Assembly (NCBI GenBank): GCA_019634675.1
Contig: JAHCAX010000001.1
Location: forward strand, 310,001 to 374,000
DNA length: 64,000 bases
Reading direction: 5' to 3'
Source: Acherontichlamydia pituitae
Lineage (GTDB): Bacteria; Chlamydiota; Chlamydiia; Chlamydiales; Rhabdochlamydiaceae
Shown: positions 53,970-62,246 of the stretch, one piece after another
How positions within the stretch are numbered: the first letter of the stretch is position 1
Layout of the letters: the number at the start of each line of letters is the position of its first letter
The notes under the pieces: model-generated
The model's input: the letters and a program-made list of their open reading frames with translations, nothing else
Told to the model about the DNA's origin: nothing
The model's database searches: none
Made by a program: the position numbers and the translations under genes

Positions 53970-54647
53970 ATGATGAAAATGGAGGCGAGCTGGCATGCGA
54001 AACTCAAAGATGAGATCGCCCAGCCCTATGTCCGCGATTTGAAGGAATTTCTGGCGGAAGAAAAGCGGAGAGGGATGGAGGTCTATCCTCAGGAGTCTCA
54101 GGTCTTCAATGCCTTTTTGTACACTCCGTTTGATCAGGTCAAAGTTGTCATCATGGGCCAAGATCCCTACCATGGCGTAGGACAGGCGCACGGCTTAAGT
54201 TTCAGTGTTCCCTGCGGTGTCCGCTGCCCGCCTTCTTTAAAAAATATATTTGCTGAACTTAAAGACGACTTGAACATTCCGATCTCCCAAGACGGTTGCC
54301 TCTCCAAATGGGCAAAGCAGGGAGCCCTGCTTTTAAACGCGACCCTGACCGTTCGAGCAGGCGAGCCCCGTTCCCACTATGGAAAAGGATGGGAGCGCTT
54401 TACCGATGCGATTGTGAGCAAGCTAATCCAGCGGGATGACCCGATCGTCTTTATCTTGTGGGGAAAATCGGCGCAGGAGAAATGTGAGAACATTCTTCAA
54501 CACGAAAAAAAAGGGCACGCTGTCCTTACGGCAGCGCACCCTTCGCCTTATTCCGCACATAGCGGCTTTTTTGGATGCCGCCACTTTTCTAAGACCAATA
54601 AGTTCTTAGAGAAATGGGGAAAAGCCCCTATTGATTGGAGGTTATAA
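53970..54647 (+). CDS. ung: Uracil-DNA glycosylase (family 1)
   Basis: Excises uracil from DNA. The 225-residue protein has the water-activating motif GQDPYHGVGQAHGLSFS, LLLNATLTVRAG, and the Leu-loop HPSPYSAHSGFFGCRHFSKTN, all UNG family 1. The ATG at 53970 has AGGA upstream; the longer frame adds an unrelated tail. Its stop overlaps the divergent-facing otubain gene end by 6 bp (convergent). Confidence 0.96.
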   Translation: MMKMEASWHAKLKDEIAQPYVRDLKEFLAEEKRRGMEVYPQESQVFNAFLYTPFDQVKVVIMGQDPYHGVGQAHGLSFSVPCGVRCPPSLKNIFAELKDDLNIPISQDGCLSKWAKQGALLLNATLTVRAGEPRSHYGKGWERFTDAIVSKLIQRDDPIVFILWGKSAQEKCENILQHEKKGHAVLTAAHPSPYSAHSGFFGCRHFSKTNKFLEKWGKAPIDWRL

Positions 54648-56513
54648 CCTGGCCTGGATGGTATCCGATTGGCCGGCCTTCATGATCCGGTTGTCTCCTG
54701 ATTCCCAGACGAGGTCTCCATTGCTTCTTCTGCCGACGATCTTGTACTCAAATGGTTCGAAGGATTCTGTCATTTCAAACGACCAGTTGTCTCCTTCTGT
54801 GTGTTTAAGAGGAATGCCATTGCTCCATTCGCCCATGCCAGGTCCTCTGCCGCGCAGTTCCAAGGTCATATCAGGTTTAGGGGCGCATTGGACTGTTAAC
54901 AGGGCAGTAGGTGCGGAAGAGAGGTCTAGTTTGGGAGCAATCGCTTCTGTACTTCCTGTTCTCATGATCCGGTCATCTCCAGATTCCCAAACGAGATCGC
55001 CTTTCAATGTTCTGCCAACGATTTTGTAGACGAAAGGTTCGAACGTTTGATCGTAATTCCATGACCAGGTGTTTCCTTCGCCTTGCTTAAGAGGGATCCC
55101 TACGCTCCAGTCGTGCATTCCAGGTCCTTTTCCGCGTAGTTCAAGGGTGATGCCAGGAGGAGGCGTAAATTGGACTGTTACTTGCGATTTTGGTATGGAT
55201 GGAAGGGTTAATCTTGGATCAATGACATCCGATGCGCCGACTTTCATGATCCGGTCAGGACCTGATTCCCATAACAGCTCTCCTGTCTTTGTTCTGCCTA
55301 CGATTTTATAGACAAAAGGTTCAAACGATTGCTCGCTTGTCCAAGAATAAATATTAGAGCCGAGGTTTTGCAGCGGGACTCCTACGCTCCAGTCATGCAT
55401 TCCAGGGCCTTTTCCGCGCAGTTCGATGGTGACTCCTGGAGGCGCCTCCAATGCGAAGATCAAGCTGGTTGTGGGTGCAAAAGAATGATAGTAGGAGCTG
55501 GAAGCCGCTGAAGAGCCTGAAATATGAGGAGAGGAAGGAAGAGTGTCATCGGCATAAAACACAAAGTAGTGTTCACCGTTGCGGCAAAGGGTCGCAAGGG
55601 CAGGTTGATGGTCATAGCCTAAGTGCGTTCCCTTGTCATTCGTATCAACGCCGATGTCATGGATGACGACAGGAAAGTTAAGAGCTTTGCATAGGGCGAT
55701 GATCGCGCAATGTTCTGCATTCTCGCCCATTTTTAACACATTTTCATCGATATAGGTGTCGAAAGGTTTTTCTAAAAATGGTTCAAACTCTTCTCTGTTT
55801 GCTTTCATATGCGCAGCCGCGATATGGCGGAATAGATTGGTGCAGCAGAGGACCTTTTGGTTGTTTTGAAGGCGCGCTTCCAGCATAGAAGGCGTGTCGG
55901 CAAGTTCCATTAAGAGTTGGACAACCACTTCTCTACCCGGAGAATCCCATTCAGGATGATCTAAGATTGTTTGCAGGAGTGTGTCGACTTGGTTTGTTTT
56001 GACGAAATGCTCAAGCATTCCAACAGTTACGCCTGAAAAGAAGCAATTCCCGTCGCCGCGGATCGCACGAAAGTTTGGGAATTTTGTGCGATAAGGCGCA
56101 AAGGCATCTTGTTTTGTCAAATCTTGGACGCTCCACTTTTCTCTTGGAGAAACGCATTTTCTTCCGTAATTGATCTGTGCGTCAGGATAGTGTGTCACAA
56201 ATCGATCGGTGAAAACGCGGTTGGCATTGTCTAAAGTTTCAACGAGGTCTGTGTTTGTTAGATAATCGGGATCGGTTGCCACTTCCAATGTGTTATAATA
56301 ATGACGATCGGTAATGCGGGTTCTAATGTTGGCAAGTTCCATAGAAATCCGTTCGTAGGCCTGCTGAGCTCTCTCATAGGAAGGCTCTGCTAATGAAACG
56401 GTAACTTCCGACCGAGGGACAAGGATGCTGATGGAACCATCGCACTCATCTACAAAGGAAATAATTTGCCCCTGCAAAGATCGCAATTGATCTGAAATAT
56501 TGGATAATGACAT
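54642..56513 (-). CDS. Otubain-like (OTU) cysteine protease with three C-terminal CBM20-like modules
   Basis: A 623-residue protein. Residues 140-322 form an OTU/otubain catalytic domain: RAIRGDGNCFFSGV (Asp154, Cys157) and NGEHYFVFYADD (His315), the expected catalytic triad order, with ENAEHCAIIALCKAL as the preceding helix. OTU enzymes cleave ubiquitin or ubiquitin-like bonds; chlamydial OTU effectors are known. Three 85-residue repeats follow (about 350-432, 444-524, 537-621), each with ITLELRGKGPGMHDWSVGIPL-like and FEPFxYKIVGR...GxLVWESGxDRIM blocks, the pattern of starch-binding CBM20-like modules. No signal peptide or membrane helix. It may be a type III effector anchored to glycogen. 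GAGGG lies upstream of the ATG. Confidence 0.8.
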   Translation of the reverse strand: MSLSNISDQLRSLQGQIISFVDECDGSISILVPRSEVTVSLAEPSYERAQQAYERISMELANIRTRITDRHYYNTLEVATDPDYLTNTDLVETLDNANRVFTDRFVTHYPDAQINYGRKCVSPREKWSVQDLTKQDAFAPYRTKFPNFRAIRGDGNCFFSGVTVGMLEHFVKTNQVDTLLQTILDHPEWDSPGREVVVQLLMELADTPSMLEARLQNNQKVLCCTNLFRHIAAAHMKANREEFEPFLEKPFDTYIDENVLKMGENAEHCAIIALCKALNFPVVIHDIGVDTNDKGTHLGYDHQPALATLCRNGEHYFVFYADDTLPSSPHISGSSAASSSYYHSFAPTTSLIFALEAPPGVTIELRGKGPGMHDWSVGVPLQNLGSNIYSWTSEQSFEPFVYKIVGRTKTGELLWESGPDRIMKVGASDVIDPRLTLPSIPKSQVTVQFTPPPGITLELRGKGPGMHDWSVGIPLKQGEGNTWSWNYDQTFEPFVYKIVGRTLKGDLVWESGDDRIMRTGSTEAIAPKLDLSSAPTALLTVQCAPKPDMTLELRGRGPGMGEWSNGIPLKHTEGDNWSFEMTESFEPFEYKIVGRRSNGDLVWESGDNRIMKAGQSDTIQARL

Positions 56514-56605
56514 GATGGTCCCTCTTATTGTTTAAATTATTTTGTCGTTAATTATATCACGAATTATTAAGAATTTGAATTATAAATTTTAATTTAATTT
56601 ATGTT

Positions 56606-57565
56606 ATGCAAATTTCAGATGAATTAAAGCTTGAAATTGATAAAAAAATTTCGAATATTTCTATTAATGACTTGAAAAGGCATTCAAGCCTCCTCTCAGC
56701 CCAATATAAAGAGATCGGTCTCAGAGGCAATGAGCCTTTAGTGTCTGATTATCAAAAGCTTGCATATATATCGGTAAGGATGCCTGCTACCTATGCAACG
56801 ATCGTTCAGACACTTAGGGAACTCTCAAATAGAACCCCCTCCATATATATAGAGAATGCCCTTGATGTGGGAGCTGGGCCTGGGACTGGCCTTTGGGCGC
56901 TCCGGGAGGCATTTTCCCCTTCTTTAAAGAAGGTGACCCTCCTCGAAAAAGACCCTGGGTTTATCCGCTTAGGTAAAGAACTATACGGCAACCGAACAGG
57001 GATAGAGGTTAAATGGGCGGGCTGCGATGCATCGATGGCAGAGAGCTTTCTTCCCCATGACCTGGTCCTTGCTTCTTTTGCTTTGGGTGAATTTCAAGAA
57101 CCGGATTGGCGAAAAACTCTTTTGTCAATGTGGCAGGCCGCTCGAAAATTTTTGATTGTCATTGAACCAGGAACGCCGAGAGGATTTGGGATGATCCGGA
57201 AGATGAGGGAAATATTATTAGAACAAGGCGGGCATTTGGCAGCTCCTTGTCCCCATTCTCAAACTTGTCCTATGCAAGGATCCGATTGGTGCCATTTTGC
57301 AGCGCGAGTCGAAAGGACATCGATCCATCGTCAAATCAAAAATGCCACTATGAATTATGAGGACGAAAAATTTTGCTATTTGATTTTTTCCCGCGAAAAA
57401 TTAATGGAATATCCATCGAGAATTTTAATGCGCCCTCAAAAAAATAACGGTTATGTCAATTTGAAATTATGTTCTTCAAAGGGCGTGGAAAATATCACCA
57501 TCTCTCGAAAATCAAAAGATGATTATCGCCGCGCGCGCAAATCAGAATGGGGCGATACATTATAA
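56606..57565 (+). CDS. Rsm22-like ribosomal methyltransferase family protein
   Basis: A 319-residue protein with a SAM-fold core: LDVGAGPGTGLWALREAF, VTLLEKDPGFIRLGKELY, LVLASFALGEFQ, and FLIVIEPGTPRGF, followed by a Cys cluster APCPHSQTCPMQGSDWCHF that could bind an Fe-S or zinc site. This is the Rsm22/METTL17 pattern, associated with small ribosomal subunit assembly. The 5' half is preceded by A/T-rich spacer from the otubain gene, so it probably has its own promoter. Confidence 0.85.
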   Translation: MQISDELKLEIDKKISNISINDLKRHSSLLSAQYKEIGLRGNEPLVSDYQKLAYISVRMPATYATIVQTLRELSNRTPSIYIENALDVGAGPGTGLWALREAFSPSLKKVTLLEKDPGFIRLGKELYGNRTGIEVKWAGCDASMAESFLPHDLVLASFALGEFQEPDWRKTLLSMWQAARKFLIVIEPGTPRGFGMIRKMREILLEQGGHLAAPCPHSQTCPMQGSDWCHFAARVERTSIHRQIKNATMNYEDEKFCYLIFSREKLMEYPSRILMRPQKNNGYVNLKLCSSKGVENITISRKSKDDYRRARKSEWGDTL

Positions 57566-57662
57566 TTTCATTTCATGAAGTTTTAATTCTTGTTTGATTA
57601 CAGTTACTAATTGAGTTGATTTATCTTTCGTTTGAAGATATAATTAGCTCTGCGTCCAACGC

Positions 57663-58094
57663 ATGTCTAAATTAAGGTTTTACAAGATGTCATATAATGC
57701 CTTTTTGATTGCAATGAGCCAAATGGCCAGCAAAAAAAAGGCGCGTGTTGTGGTGAATGATCATTTGATTTTCATCGAAGCTTTAAAAAGGAAGAATCGA
57801 TGGAAGATATTTACAAAGGTGTTTCATTCGAGCGGGTATATCCCGCCAAGTGTTCAGGATTGTTTGGCTAGCGCAGAATTTTTGCGCTGGCAATACCAAG
57901 GGGCTTATTTGAAGCTCGATCCGTTGACCCAGTCTCTTTATCTGGTCAATGAGGTTGAAATGCCCGTCGGTAAATACATTCCGTTCCGGCATCATCTGAA
58001 CGAATTCATCGTTGCAGCTGATGAGTGGAAAGAAACACTTGAGTGTTTTGCTGAAAATGACCGCATCTACACACGTGCTTGCAACTATAGCTAG
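57663..58094 (+). CDS. Small conserved protein, possible type III secretion chaperone
   Basis: A 143-residue acidic protein. I do not recognise a family. The second half, YLKLDPLTQSLYLVNEVEMPVGKYIPF...EFIVAADEWKETL, resembles the beta-strand/helix pattern of CesT/SycE-type chaperones. An alternative start is ATG 57687 (SYNAFLIAMS), which has AAGG 9 nt upstream and may be the real one. A strong terminator follows at 58105. Confidence 0.55.
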   Translation: MSKLRFYKMSYNAFLIAMSQMASKKKARVVVNDHLIFIEALKRKNRWKIFTKVFHSSGYIPPSVQDCLASAEFLRWQYQGAYLKLDPLTQSLYLVNEVEMPVGKYIPFRHHLNEFIVAADEWKETLECFAENDRIYTRACNYS

Positions 58095-58104
58095 TTTGGT
58101 TCTT

Positions 58105-58134
58105 GAGGCTGCTATTTCGGCAGCCTCTTAATTC
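58105..58134 (+). terminator. Rho-independent terminator
   Basis: GAGGCTGC (58105-58112) pairs with GCAGCCTC (58120-58127) around a TATTTCG loop, followed by TTAATT. It ends the 57663 gene. Confidence 0.8.
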
Positions 58135-58168
58135 ATGTAGACTTTCTAATATAATTTGATTGCTGCCC

Positions 58169-58237
58169 GGTTCGTGCTCAAGAGCACTTCACCTGCTCCT
58201 CACTGCGAAGGTTCACTGAACCTTCTCGTGTATCCGC
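58169..58237 (+). repeat. 69-bp repeat unit, copy 1
   Basis: Identical to 58276-58344. It contains two internal palindromes, GTGCTC-AA-GAGCAC and GAAGGTTCA-C-TGAACCTTC. GCTGCC flanks it on both sides in direct orientation. No ORF or tRNA fits. The intergenic region 58095-58400 consists of the terminator, two copies of this unit and A/T-rich spacer. Confidence 0.85.
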
Positions 58238-58275
58238 TGCCTCTTAATTCTTCTAAACTTCCCCCAAATAAGACT

Positions 58276-58344
58276 GGTTCGTGCTCAAGAGCACTTCACC
58301 TGCTCCTCACTGCGAAGGTTCACTGAACCTTCTCGTGTATCCGC
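58276..58344 (+). repeat. 69-bp repeat unit, copy 2
   Basis: Exact copy of 58169-58237 at 107-bp spacing. It is enclosed by AAGACT and AGTCTT, an inverted 6-bp pair, so the unit could form a stem enclosing the two internal hairpins. It lies 57 bp before the MFS start. Confidence 0.85.
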
Positions 58345-58400
58345 AGTCTTCTTAAAAATCGCACATCGTGGTAATAATAGAGAAAAAACAAAGATCTCAT

Positions 58401-59633
58401 ATGCGTTCAAAAACTCGCCGCGTCCTCCTTCCCTATGCCATCGTTATCCTGTTCGCCTATATCGGATTTGCCCTACCTTTGCCGATCCTGCCTGAAATGT
58501 TTTTGGACCCTGACAAGTCGATCTTTCCGCCCCATTACGATCTAAAGATCAAGATGCTGCTGTTGGGATTGGTGATGGCAAGCTTTCCTTTCGGTCAATT
58601 TTTCGGCTCTCCTTTTTTGGGGCACCTTTCCGATCGCTACGGAAGAAAGAAGGTGATCCTTTACTCGCTTGCAGGAACTACGGTTGGCTATTTGATCACA
58701 GCGGCATCCGTTGCTGCGCAATCGGTGACAGGGATGTTTTTCGGCCTTGCCTTTTGCGGATTTTGCGAAGGGAACGTCACAATCGCCCAGTCTGTGATTG
58801 CCGACTTGACGCATGAGGAGGAGCTTCGCGAAGAGAAGGCAGTCCACTTTGGATGGATCAACATCTTCATTTCCGCAGGGTTTATCATCGGGCCGTTAAT
58901 GGGAGGCCAGCTTGCTGATTCCAATGTGGTCAGCTGGTTCACTTTTGCAACTCCATTTTGGTTTGCCGCTTTGATGACCGTCATCGGAATGGCTGTGATC
59001 TACAAGTACTCGAAAGAAACATTGACGGTGAAAACAAAAAAGGAGTGGAGCTTTTTTAAATCGATCTGGGCCGGGTTCAAGAGGAAAGGGTTGAAGGTCT
59101 ACTACGTTGCTAATTTTTTTCTGGCCATCGGCTATTTTTCTTTTTTCCGATTCCTTCCTGTTTTTCTAGAACGGACATTTAATTTCACTGCAGCCCAGCT
59201 TGGATATGTCATGGTCTACGATGCATTAATGATCGGCGTCGGCGTTGTCCTTCTCATCCCCCCTTTGGCGCGTCGTTTCAAGCCGGTGAAGTCCCTTGCA
59301 ATTTTTTCTTTTTTGCTTGCCATTTCCTTTATCGTTTGTATTTTACCCGCTAACCCGTATGCTTTGATCGTCACGATTCCTCCCATCGGCCTATTTTTAG
59401 CTGTTACAATTACCAATGGATCTCTCGTTATTTCGAATGAAGCATCTAAAGAGTTTCAAGGCCAGGCATTGGGGACTTTGACATCGGTTCAAGTCCTTGC
59501 GGAATTTTTAACGGGTATTTTTGGAGGGGTCTTGGCTGCGAAAACAATGACGCTCCCCCTTTATGTCGGAGCTTTGACATCAGTCATATGCGGCTTTATC
59601 CTGCTCACTGCAACCCGTAGGATCATGCGATAA
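58401..59633 (+). CDS. MFS transporter (DHA1-like)
   Basis: A 410-residue membrane protein with 12 helices. Motif A is GHLSDRYGRKK and the FGSPFLGHLSDRYGRKKVILYS block after helix 2 is typical of DHA1 drug/metabolite exporters such as TetA and Bmr. Substrate unknown. ATG 58401 is used; a GTG at 58368 would add an unlikely charged tail. The Shine-Dalgarno is weak. dapA begins 14 bp after its stop. Confidence 0.85.
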   Translation: MRSKTRRVLLPYAIVILFAYIGFALPLPILPEMFLDPDKSIFPPHYDLKIKMLLLGLVMASFPFGQFFGSPFLGHLSDRYGRKKVILYSLAGTTVGYLITAASVAAQSVTGMFFGLAFCGFCEGNVTIAQSVIADLTHEEELREEKAVHFGWINIFISAGFIIGPLMGGQLADSNVVSWFTFATPFWFAALMTVIGMAVIYKYSKETLTVKTKKEWSFFKSIWAGFKRKGLKVYYVANFFLAIGYFSFFRFLPVFLERTFNFTAAQLGYVMVYDALMIGVGVVLLIPPLARRFKPVKSLAIFSFLLAISFIVCILPANPYALIVTIPPIGLFLAVTITNGSLVISNEASKEFQGQALGTLTSVQVLAEFLTGIFGGVLAAKTMTLPLYVGALTSVICGFILLTATRRIMR

Positions 59634-59647
59634 CAAAATGAGGATTT

Positions 59648-60538
59648 ATGTTTAGAGGTTCGATTGCAGCTTTGCCTACGCCTTTTACAGAAAATGATCA
59701 TGTGGACGAGGAAGCGATTGCAAAGCTCATCGATTGGCATATTGAGGAGGGAACGGACGGCATCGTCCTTTGCGGAACTACAGGAGAAGCTCCTTGCTTG
59801 AGCCATGAAGAGCAGATCAGGGTCATCCAGTTAGGAGTTGCTTGCGCAAAGGGGAGGATCCCGATCATTGCGGGAACGGGAAGCTATAACACGCGGCATA
59901 CGATTAAGATGACCGAAGAAGCGCAGGCTGTTGGCGCAGACGGGTGTTTGGTGATTTTTCCCTATTACAATCGACCGACGCCGGAAGGATGCTTCTTGCA
60001 TTTTCAAGAACTGAACAAGGTAGGTCTTCCGATCATTGCCTATAACCATCCGGGAAGAACGGGGATCAAGCCCCCCGTCAAAACTCTTGCAGCGATTGCT
60101 GAACTTGACTCGGTCGTGTGCATCAAGGATGGTTCCGGCGACCTCGATTATATCCTTGATTTTATGCAAGTTTCCAACCTTCCGCTTCTATCCAGCGATG
60201 ATTCTCTTGCCGTGCCCATCCTTGCAGGGGGCGGCTCCGGTGTCATCTCGATTGTCGCCAACGTTATTCCTCGCCTCTGGAAGCAATGCCTAGATCTTTT
60301 GCTCCAAGGCAAGATTGCACAAGGACGCGCCCTCTATCGTCAGCTCTATCCGATTGTTAAGGCCATGGTCATCGAAACGAATCCCCAGTGCGTCAAGTAT
60401 GCATTGAGTTTAATGGGAAAATGCAGGGCGGCGATGCGCCTGCCTCTGATCGAACCTCAGCCAAGCGCAAAAGAAAAAATTGCAGAAGCGCTCAGCGTCA
60501 TACAAAAAAGATCTTTCCAAGAAATCGAATTTTGCTAA
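59648..60538 (+). CDS. dapA: 4-hydroxy-tetrahydrodipicolinate synthase
   Basis: Condenses pyruvate and aspartate semialdehyde, the first step of lysine/diaminopimelate synthesis. The 296-residue TIM barrel shows CGTTGEAPCLSHEEQ, TGSYNTRHTIKMTEEA, VIFPYYNRPTPEGCFLHF, YNHPGRTGIKP (usual YNVPGRTG) and VCIKDGSGDLDYI with the Schiff-base Lys in IKDGSG. The ATG has GAGG upstream. It is probably transcribed with the MFS gene. Confidence 0.95.
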   Translation: MFRGSIAALPTPFTENDHVDEEAIAKLIDWHIEEGTDGIVLCGTTGEAPCLSHEEQIRVIQLGVACAKGRIPIIAGTGSYNTRHTIKMTEEAQAVGADGCLVIFPYYNRPTPEGCFLHFQELNKVGLPIIAYNHPGRTGIKPPVKTLAAIAELDSVVCIKDGSGDLDYILDFMQVSNLPLLSSDDSLAVPILAGGGSGVISIVANVIPRLWKQCLDLLLQGKIAQGRALYRQLYPIVKAMVIETNPQCVKYALSLMGKCRAAMRLPLIEPQPSAKEKIAEALSVIQKRSFQEIEFC

Positions 60539-60570
60539 TTCTTACCCCCATTAATAAAATGGAGGTCATG

Positions 60571-61404
60571 ATGAAGCGGATTTGGATCGCCTTTTTGATT
60601 TTGTGCGCAGGCGTTCAATTGGAGGCAATGGAGAGCATAACAGGTTCCGATTCAACTTACTTGGACATGTGTGAAAAAGCTGCGGCCGATCCCTATTATT
60701 TTCAACATTTCCGCGGCACTCCTGAATACTCTCATGCGGTCGAGATTTTTAATGGCCATCCCTTTGCAGAGAAGATCTTAAATGGCGATATCGAAGTGAT
60801 TTCCCTCATAGGGGAATTTCGGAGATTAGACATGATCGGCAGCCCAGCCATAACAAGATATGCTGGGATAGGACCGTTTTCGGCTACCACTCTACGCTAT
60901 ATCGTCGTAGGAGAACATATCCGTCAGTTGTTTCATCTCCCTTCCGATGCGAAAATTGTAGAAATAGGAGGAGGATTTGGGGGGCAGTGCTTCATTCTTT
61001 CCGTTCTTCAAGGATTTTCCCGCTATTTCATCTACGATCTTCCTCCGGTCAATCAGCTGATCAAGAAATCGCTTGCCGAGCTTTCTGTTTCCAATGCAGT
61101 TTGTCTGGCAGCAGACAGCAGTTTGCCGGAAGACAGGGTCGATCTGCTGATCAGCAATTATGCTTTTTCTGAATGTTCCAGGGAAACCCAGCTTGATTAT
61201 TTCGAAAGGGTGATCAAGAAGGCAGACCGCGGTTATATCATTTATAACCAGATCTCCAAGCCTTACTTTGGGATCGATTCATTAACACCTTGGGAATTTT
61301 TTGAGCTTTTAGACGAAGCTGGAATGAACCCAAGCGTCTGCGAAGAACAGATCTCCACTCATTCCGACAATATTTTATTCACATGGGATAGGACAGCCCT
61401 ATGA
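60571..61404 (+). CDS. Exported SAM-dependent methyltransferase (putative sugar O-methyltransferase)
   Basis: A 277-residue protein with a signal peptide (RIWIAFLILCAGVQLEA). The SAM core is IVEIGGGFGGQCFIL, then RYFIYDLPPVNQLI, DLLISNYAFSECS and YIIYNQ. This matches the putative sugar O-methyltransferase family. The ATG at 60571 has GGAGG 5 nt upstream (a second ATG at 60568 is too close); the longer frame to 60388 lies inside dapA. The next gene overlaps by 4 bp. An export signal on a SAM enzyme is unusual. Confidence 0.8.
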   Translation: MKRIWIAFLILCAGVQLEAMESITGSDSTYLDMCEKAAADPYYFQHFRGTPEYSHAVEIFNGHPFAEKILNGDIEVISLIGEFRRLDMIGSPAITRYAGIGPFSATTLRYIVVGEHIRQLFHLPSDAKIVEIGGGFGGQCFILSVLQGFSRYFIYDLPPVNQLIKKSLAELSVSNAVCLAADSSLPEDRVDLLISNYAFSECSRETQLDYFERVIKKADRGYIIYNQISKPYFGIDSLTPWEFFELLDEAGMNPSVCEEQISTHSDNILFTWDRTAL

Positions 61405-62246
61405 TCGGAAAACATTTTCTCAAATGGATCTTTTTTTACCTTATCTGTTGCGGTTCGGTATTTGCAGAGCTTGAACAAAAGCCGATGGTCGTCGTTATCC
61501 CTTCTTATAACAATAAGAACTGGTACCAACGGAACTTGGACTCGGTATTCTTCCAACAATATGACAATTACCGAGTGATTTTTATCGATGATTCTTCCCC
61601 TGACTGCACAGGGCTTTTTGTGAAAAGCTACATCAAGCAATCGGGACAGGAAGAACGTGTAACGCTGATTCAAAATGAGAAAAGAAACGGCGCTTTAGCA
61701 AACATTTATAAAGCTGTCCATTTGTGCTCTCCGGAGGAGATCATTGTCACTTTAGATGGCGACGATTGGTTTTTTGATGACCAAGTGTTGGCCAAGCTCA
61801 ACGAGGTCTATTCCGATTTGGATGTGTGGATGACCTACGGACAATTTGTCCATTATCCTTGCGGATCGCCGGGGTGGGCTTCCGAGCTTCCAATGCATGT
61901 TATCGAGTCAAATGGTTTTAGAAATTACAATTGGGTAACTACCCATCTCCGCACATTTTATGCAGGTCTGTTCCACAAAATCAAAAAGGATGATCTGCTC
62001 CTTGAAGGAGCATTTTTCCCAATGGCATGGGACCTTGCGTTTATGTTCCCGATGCTTGAAATGGCAGGCTTCCATAGCCGGTTTGTCCCTGACGTGCTTT
62101 ATGTATACAACATTGCTACGCCCTTTAATGACATCAAGGTCGATCCTACCTATCAGCAGAATTTAGGATGGCTAATTCGAACAAGAGAAAAATATGCTCC
62201 GCTTTCTTCAAGTCCTTATCCTTTATGTGATGCTTCTTCCTATTAA
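61401..62246 (+). CDS. Exported GT2-family glycosyltransferase
   Basis: A 281-residue protein with a signal peptide (KWIFFYLICCGSVFA). The mature part opens with VVVIPSYNNKNWYQRNLDSV and YRVIFIDDSSPDCTG, the GT2 nucleotide-sugar binding start; IIVTLDGDDWFFDD carries the DXD. GT2 enzymes use UDP/GDP/CMP sugars. The ATG overlaps the methyltransferase stop by 4 bp. Its 3' 53 bp overlap the next gene in another frame. Confidence 0.85.
   Translation: MIGKHFLKWIFFYLICCGSVFAELEQKPMVVVIPSYNNKNWYQRNLDSVFFQQYDNYRVIFIDDSSPDCTGLFVKSYIKQSGQEERVTLIQNEKRNGALANIYKAVHLCSPEEIIVTLDGDDWFFDDQVLAKLNEVYSDLDVWMTYGQFVHYPCGSPGWASELPMHVIESNGFRNYNWVTTHLRTFYAGLFHKIKKDDLLLEGAFFPMAWDLAFMFPMLEMAGFHSRFVPDVLYVYNIATPFNDIKVDPTYQQNLGWLIRTREKYAPLSSSPYPLCDASSY

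Noticed and set aside
58169..58344. Possible CRISPR array
   Set aside because: Only two copies with a 38-bp gap; the repeat is far too long and structured, and no cas genes are near.
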